From positions 2,728,001-2,792,000 of the forward strand of contig JBCAQO010000004.1 in the NCBI GenBank assembly GCA_039111635.1: 64,000 bases of DNA. Reading direction: 5' to 3'. Both the position numbers and the translations under genes were made by a program. This DNA is from Heterobasidion occidentale (taxonomy: Eukaryota > Basidiomycota > Agaricomycetes > Russulales > Bondarzewiaceae). A model generated the notes under the pieces. It saw only the letters and a list, made by a program, of their open reading frames with translations, was not told the DNA's origin and made no database searches. Shown here piece after piece: positions 60,360 through 64,000 of the stretch; the first letter of the stretch is position 1; each line of letters opens with the position of its first letter.

Positions 60360-61022
60360 ATGCCTAAAGTGTGTCTCGTCGTCTCACGTATTCCTGCGCA
60401 TAACTTAACCTTGATCGCGATTTCTAGAACAAGGGAAAGGTCAGACCACATTCAAGCAATCATTTCTCGGCATTTCCTTACATTCACCTCTCCGTTTCTG
60501 ACAGGGTGGTAAAAATCGGAGAAGAGGAAAGAACGAGAACGACGATGACAAGCGCGAGTTGGTCTTCCGTGAAGATGGACAAGAGTACGCTCAGGTGACG
60601 AAGATGTTAGGCAACGGGCGTCTGGAGGCTATGTGTTTCGATGGAGAGAAGCGGTTGGCACATATCCGAGGGAAAATGCGGAAAAAGGTGTGTAATCACT
60701 TAAATCTTAGCGGATCAACGTGCAAACTTTTTTTCACTAGGTCTGGATAAATCAAGGAGACATCGTGCTCCTTTCGTTGCGAGAATTTCAGGACGACAAG
60801 GCAGATGTCATTGTGAAGTACACTCCTGACGAGGCACGCAATTGCAAGTCACGATATTCTTCCGTGTGCTGCTGGGTGCTGACCGCTTCCTGTTCAGTGA
60901 AAGCGTATGGCGAACTGCCAGAGAATGCCAAGCTCAACGAGTCCAATCCTCTCGACGAAGAGGAGGGTGAATGTACATTCGAGTTCGGTGATGAGGGAGA
61001 TGTGGACATCGATGATATTTAG
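60360..61022 (+). CDS. Translation initiation factor eIF1A
   Basis: Small-subunit factor for scanning and start-codon choice. Exon 1 is only MPK (60360-60368); exon 2 is NKGK; exon 3 begins [20 protein letters not shown], the basic N-terminal tail. The OB fold reads [40 protein letters not shown] and [35 protein letters not shown]. The next residues [16 protein letters not shown] are reached only through an intron with a GC donor (GCAAGT at 60844) and AG acceptor (60897). The acidic tail ends [12 protein letters not shown] at 61020-61022. The protein is about 145 residues, as expected. Confidence 0.97.
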
Positions 61023-61296
61023 GCCTCCTGCCTTACATCCTTACATGTGGTTTTTGGAGGTCCGCACACCTTTTGCTTCCCTCTGCTCTATTCTGAAATA
61101 TATTTCAGCTCTGTACTACTGTCGTACTTCGTTTGTTGTTTCATATCTCTGTTCTATACATACACCAATGTATGTTACACAAGGCCCATAGCATCTTCGT
61201 TTTTGTCGTTTTTCGCCTGACACAAGCCCTATGGTCGAATATATGGTCGATATTAGAACATCTAGTCTATGGAAGGACAGAACTGCGCTACACGGC

Positions 61297-62140
61297 CTAC
61301 CGACCGATCAGACCTAACGTCTTAATATCCGGTACACAGCCCTTCTCTCTGATCAGATAATCTACAATGTCCCTCGCATTGCTCTTCACCGCCACTTTCA
61401 GCATATCGGAGTGAACTTTCAGCCTATCCGTCAACTTCCTCTTCTTCGTACCGGATTTGCGACCGCTGTCGCGTTCCACCAACATCTTTACCAAAAACAA
61501 GTCCTTCCTTTGGATGGCCAACAAGACCGCGAGCCCGTTCTTCCATCGTGGAGAGGCTCCGTGGTCCAAGAGGAATTGGATGAGAGGGATGAACCCAGCG
61601 TAAACCGCTCGGGTCAACGGATAACCTTCATGTGAGTCCGGATCTGGGGAAGCTATCCGTGGATGAGAAAAGAGGTATTGGAGGAACGGCAAGGGCTCGT
61701 GGCGGCCTTTCCATCCTTGGCTTGATGGAGGGTCGTGAGCAAGTGGTCTAAATATTCGCCGAGGGAGTTCAGGATGCATGTCATCGACGGAAGGACAGTC
61801 TGGTCGACGCAGTAGGGCCTCTATGACTTCTTTTTGACACAGCGGATAGCGCAGTACGCGAGTCATGATATCTGTTTTCCTTCCTGCGTTTTGGTTGAGC
61901 AGGAACGTCCCAAAATGTATTCGGCTTGGACGCTGGGGGGCGCGAACTTGAAGACGTTGTATAGACGCTTGCATGTGTGAGGTAGGGTCTCGGAAAGCGC
62001 GTAGAAGTGGATTTCATAGAGGAGCTAAGTTCGAAAGCTCCCGTGAATCCCACATTTGAATCTAAATGGACTGAGCTGACCTCTACCGGTAGAGTATCAA
62101 GTTTATGCTGAAGAGACGTTGTCATCGTCGGATATGGCAT
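61297..62140 (-). CDS. F-box-like/ankyrin-like protein with an apparent frameshift
   Basis: From 62140: MPYPTMTTSLQHKLDTLPVE, then, after a GTCAGC...TTAG intron, LLYEIHFYALSETLPHTCKR and LYNVFKFAPPSVQAEYILGR, an F-box-like start. A second frame continues TDIMTRVLRYPLCQKEVIEA, LLRRPDCPSVDD, then YPLTRAVYAGFIPLIQFLLD, HGASPRWKNGLAVLLAIQRK, LFLVKMLVERD and SDMLKVAVKSNARDIVDYLI, three ankyrin-type helix pairs. The stop is TAG at 61299-61297. The two frames meet at about 61865-61910 without a usable intron, so a 1-base indel (error or mutation) is likely. The family is common in basidiomycetes; function unknown, possibly protein binding or ubiquitination. Confidence 0.7.
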
Positions 62141-62589
62141 CGCCTTTCAAGCTCCTATTCTCGTTTGAGATCGATACAACCTCAGCTTTGTATTTTGAAT
62201 TTGGTTTACCTATTTTTCACGGTATGAGCGTTTGAGCGGCCAAGCCCAGAGAGTATGAAGGAGCTATGAAGGTGAACCGGTGAAGAGCAGCGAACATCTT
62301 CGAATTTCAGAATCGACGGAGATCAACGGGCCGGTAGGCGTGAGACTACTGTCCGTGACTTCGTCCCTCAATCATGTGACGATTTCGTGTTGACGCGTTC
62401 TACCGCGGAGGTTTTAGACCAGTAAATGTAAGGGTGGTATATTCCTCGAGAGGGCGAACCGGAAGATATCATGATTTTATTTTGTTGTGATAATGGCTTA
62501 GAACACAGGGCTCTTCGATACGCATACGAGGCGTTACGATACTTTGTGCATGAATTAAGAGTCGACAACATATGCAAAAAGGATGATTT
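62141..62589. other. Intergenic region
   Basis: About 450 bases between the 3' end of the macro-domain gene and the start of the ankyrin-like gene. AT-richer; nothing recognised. Confidence 0.5.
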
Positions 62590-63779
62590 TCAGTCTTCCG
62601 GCGCGGGAAAATAGAGAGGTAGCAGATTTCTTTACATCACATTGAGTTTTAGCATTCGATCATAGGATATGTCCTGAAAAGGTGCTTACTTATAAGCCTC
62701 GTGATCCTCGTCGCTGAACCCGACAAACACAACGCGCTCAAACTGAGATTCCAAATGAAAGATAAGGAGAGGTGAATGGTGAAGAACGTGTCAGACGAAA
62801 GTTGATGATTACTTACGTTTATTCCTTCTTCAGAATCCAAGAAAAATCTGACTGCATTCAGTGCAATGTGAGTGGCGCTCATGATAGGGAAGTTGTATAT
62901 TCCGGTCGATATAGCGGGGAAGGCCTGCAAGGCAGTTATATTCCCCCAAAAAGGTACCAGCGGTCATGAGAAGAGCGCACAATTTGAGTGAGTGAGTGGT
63001 GAGCAGCAACGTGCAAGCTACGCGTGTAACAGGAAGCCAGCTGGTCACAGACCAGCTGTACTTTAGCGGTTCCTGAATAAATGGGACCGACTGTGTGTAT
63101 AACATGTCGACTAAGGCGATGAAGCATAGGCCTGAATTGATTTGCATTTCAGGTTGACGGTGACGAGGCTCACGCAGGGAGATTGTATCCTCGTGTAATC
63201 TTTGCGTCCCCAGTCTGACAGCCTTTTAGAGTGCGACCTGTACGAACAGATGTGAGCTCTCGTCTTCATGAATAACTCAAACAGATACCGCTGGATTGAT
63301 CAGGGTGGACTAGGCAAACGAGACCGTTGACTCACATTCCTCAAGCAATTGAGGACCCGCAGCCTTATGAATAGCTCCATCACTAGAGGCAACGTGATTT
63401 AGATGACCAGCGCTCTTTCTGGACGAGATGAAGCAAATTACCACCACCACCACCTGCCCAGCTTGATCAGCCAAGCTGAACTTCGGTGTCGAGTCGAACG
63501 TAAATACCTAGAAGGCTCCCGTTTGCCGCATTGACGATTGCATGAACATCCAGTTTTGTGATATCCCCCTGGCTGTAATAAAGACGCATGTGAGCTCGTA
63601 TGAACCAGAGCAGAGATGATCAGTACGCACTAAAGGGATACGCGATTCAAAAGCCTAGCGACGCCAGGAAACCGTTCCTTTGTTGCATTCGCGTTCTTGT
63701 CGTTCAACTTTCTGAGCATGCCACGTTGATACAAATCGCCAATAGTGGGAATTTGCCTAAAACTCAATCCTCGAGACAT
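62590..63779 (-). CDS. Macro-domain protein (ADP-ribose/O-acetyl-ADP-ribose hydrolase type)
   Basis: MacroD-like enzyme that removes ADP-ribose from proteins or deacetylates O-acetyl-ADP-ribose. It starts at 63779: MSRGLSFRQIPTIGDLYQRG, then FPGVARLLNRVSLY. Across a GTGCGT intron: QGDITKLDVHAIVNAANGSL (ADP-ribose-binding Asp and Asn residues), then DGAIHKAAGPQLLEEC, KGCQTGDAKITRGYNLPA, HVIHTVGPIYS and a helix LVCDQLASCYTRSLHVAAHH. Next come AFPAISTGIYNFPIMSATHI (the ISTGIY loop) and FERVVFVGFSDEDHEAYK. The end is either the immediate TAA at 62688-62686, or, after an intron with donor GTAAGC, NLLPLYFPAPED and TGA at 62592-62590. The latter tail resembles fungal homologues and is preferred. Exact exon borders are approximate. 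Confidence 0.92.
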
Positions 63780-64000
63780 GAATGTTGCAAGCCCAGCTCA
63801 ACTGTGCGCCGTGGTGGCAAGAGACAGAGGGTACGCTGGCACAATTCTGGTGACGTCATCTCTTCGTCGTAGATCCAACCTGTGGCCCCTCGAGCGCTTT
63901 GCACAGGCGTGCAATTCACCGGAACCATATGGTATCATGAAGGTCATGTATATGGGTAAAAGTAACAAGTGCGTACAGTAGAGGCGACGTGATGGCTATA
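63780..64000. other. Right-edge region upstream of the macro-domain gene
   Basis: Probable promoter of the macro-domain gene. A short plus-strand frame (63745-63981) lacks features. Too short to say more. Confidence 0.4.

Overview
The window reads as nuclear DNA of a filamentous basidiomycete, most likely an Agaricomycete (a wood- or litter-decay fungus). Genes are dense, on both strands, and broken by many short (about 45-70 nt) GT-AG introns. The gene set is eukaryotic core machinery mixed with secreted wall- and polymer-active enzymes (GH81 glucanase, GH18 chitinase with a chitin-binding tail, a multicopper oxidase) and F-box genes of the kind expanded in mushroom-forming fungi. There is no sign of bacterial operons, a CRISPR array, or an intact transposon. 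All calls come from reading the sequence; no database search was run.

Layout. 0-13 kb: a Serinc/TMS1 membrane protein cut by the left edge, a DapA-type aldolase, an intron-containing tRNA-Gln, a GH81 endo-beta-1,3-glucanase, Mediator subunit MED22, the mitochondrial dynamin MGM1, and a one-domain SCP2 protein ending in a peroxisomal AKL signal. 13-24 kb: MAF1 (Pol III repressor), a long gene-poor stretch, a class III chitinase, and a coiled-coil protein of unknown role. 24-30 kb: a tandem segmental duplication of about 3.3 kb carrying an F-box gene and an antisense TPR-like remnant. The left F-box copy is open; the right copy has a nonsense codon and a 104-bp internal duplication. 30-38 kb: a gene-poor stretch, a multicopper oxidase with dibasic sites at both ends, and two small unknown genes. 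38-48 kb: PP2A catalytic subunit and CCT5 head to head, a TPR protein, and a proline iminopeptidase-like hydrolase. 49-64 kb: a secreted Ala/Thr-rich protein, the LYR protein ETFRF1, a PHO84-type phosphate transporter, a NOP15-like nucleolar RRM protein, an unknown basic protein, eIF1A, an ankyrin-like protein, and a macro-domain protein.

Functional links are loose, as expected for a fungal chromosome. Several genes serve growth and protein synthesis (MAF1, NOP15, eIF1A, CCT5, PP2A, tRNA-Gln). Others act in mitochondria or peroxisomes (MGM1, ETFRF1, SCP2), at the wall or outside the cell (GH81, GH18, multicopper oxidase, Ala/Thr-rich protein), or in phosphate uptake.

I found no convincing new multi-gene system. 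The best leads are two GC-AG introns fixed by protein conservation, a PP2A gene whose stop codon lies behind its last intron, the decaying F-box/TPR duplication, phased or palindromic GTCAC-type elements in two head-to-head promoters, and a possible Kex2-type peptide at the end of the multicopper oxidase. Exon borders not explicitly given are approximate.
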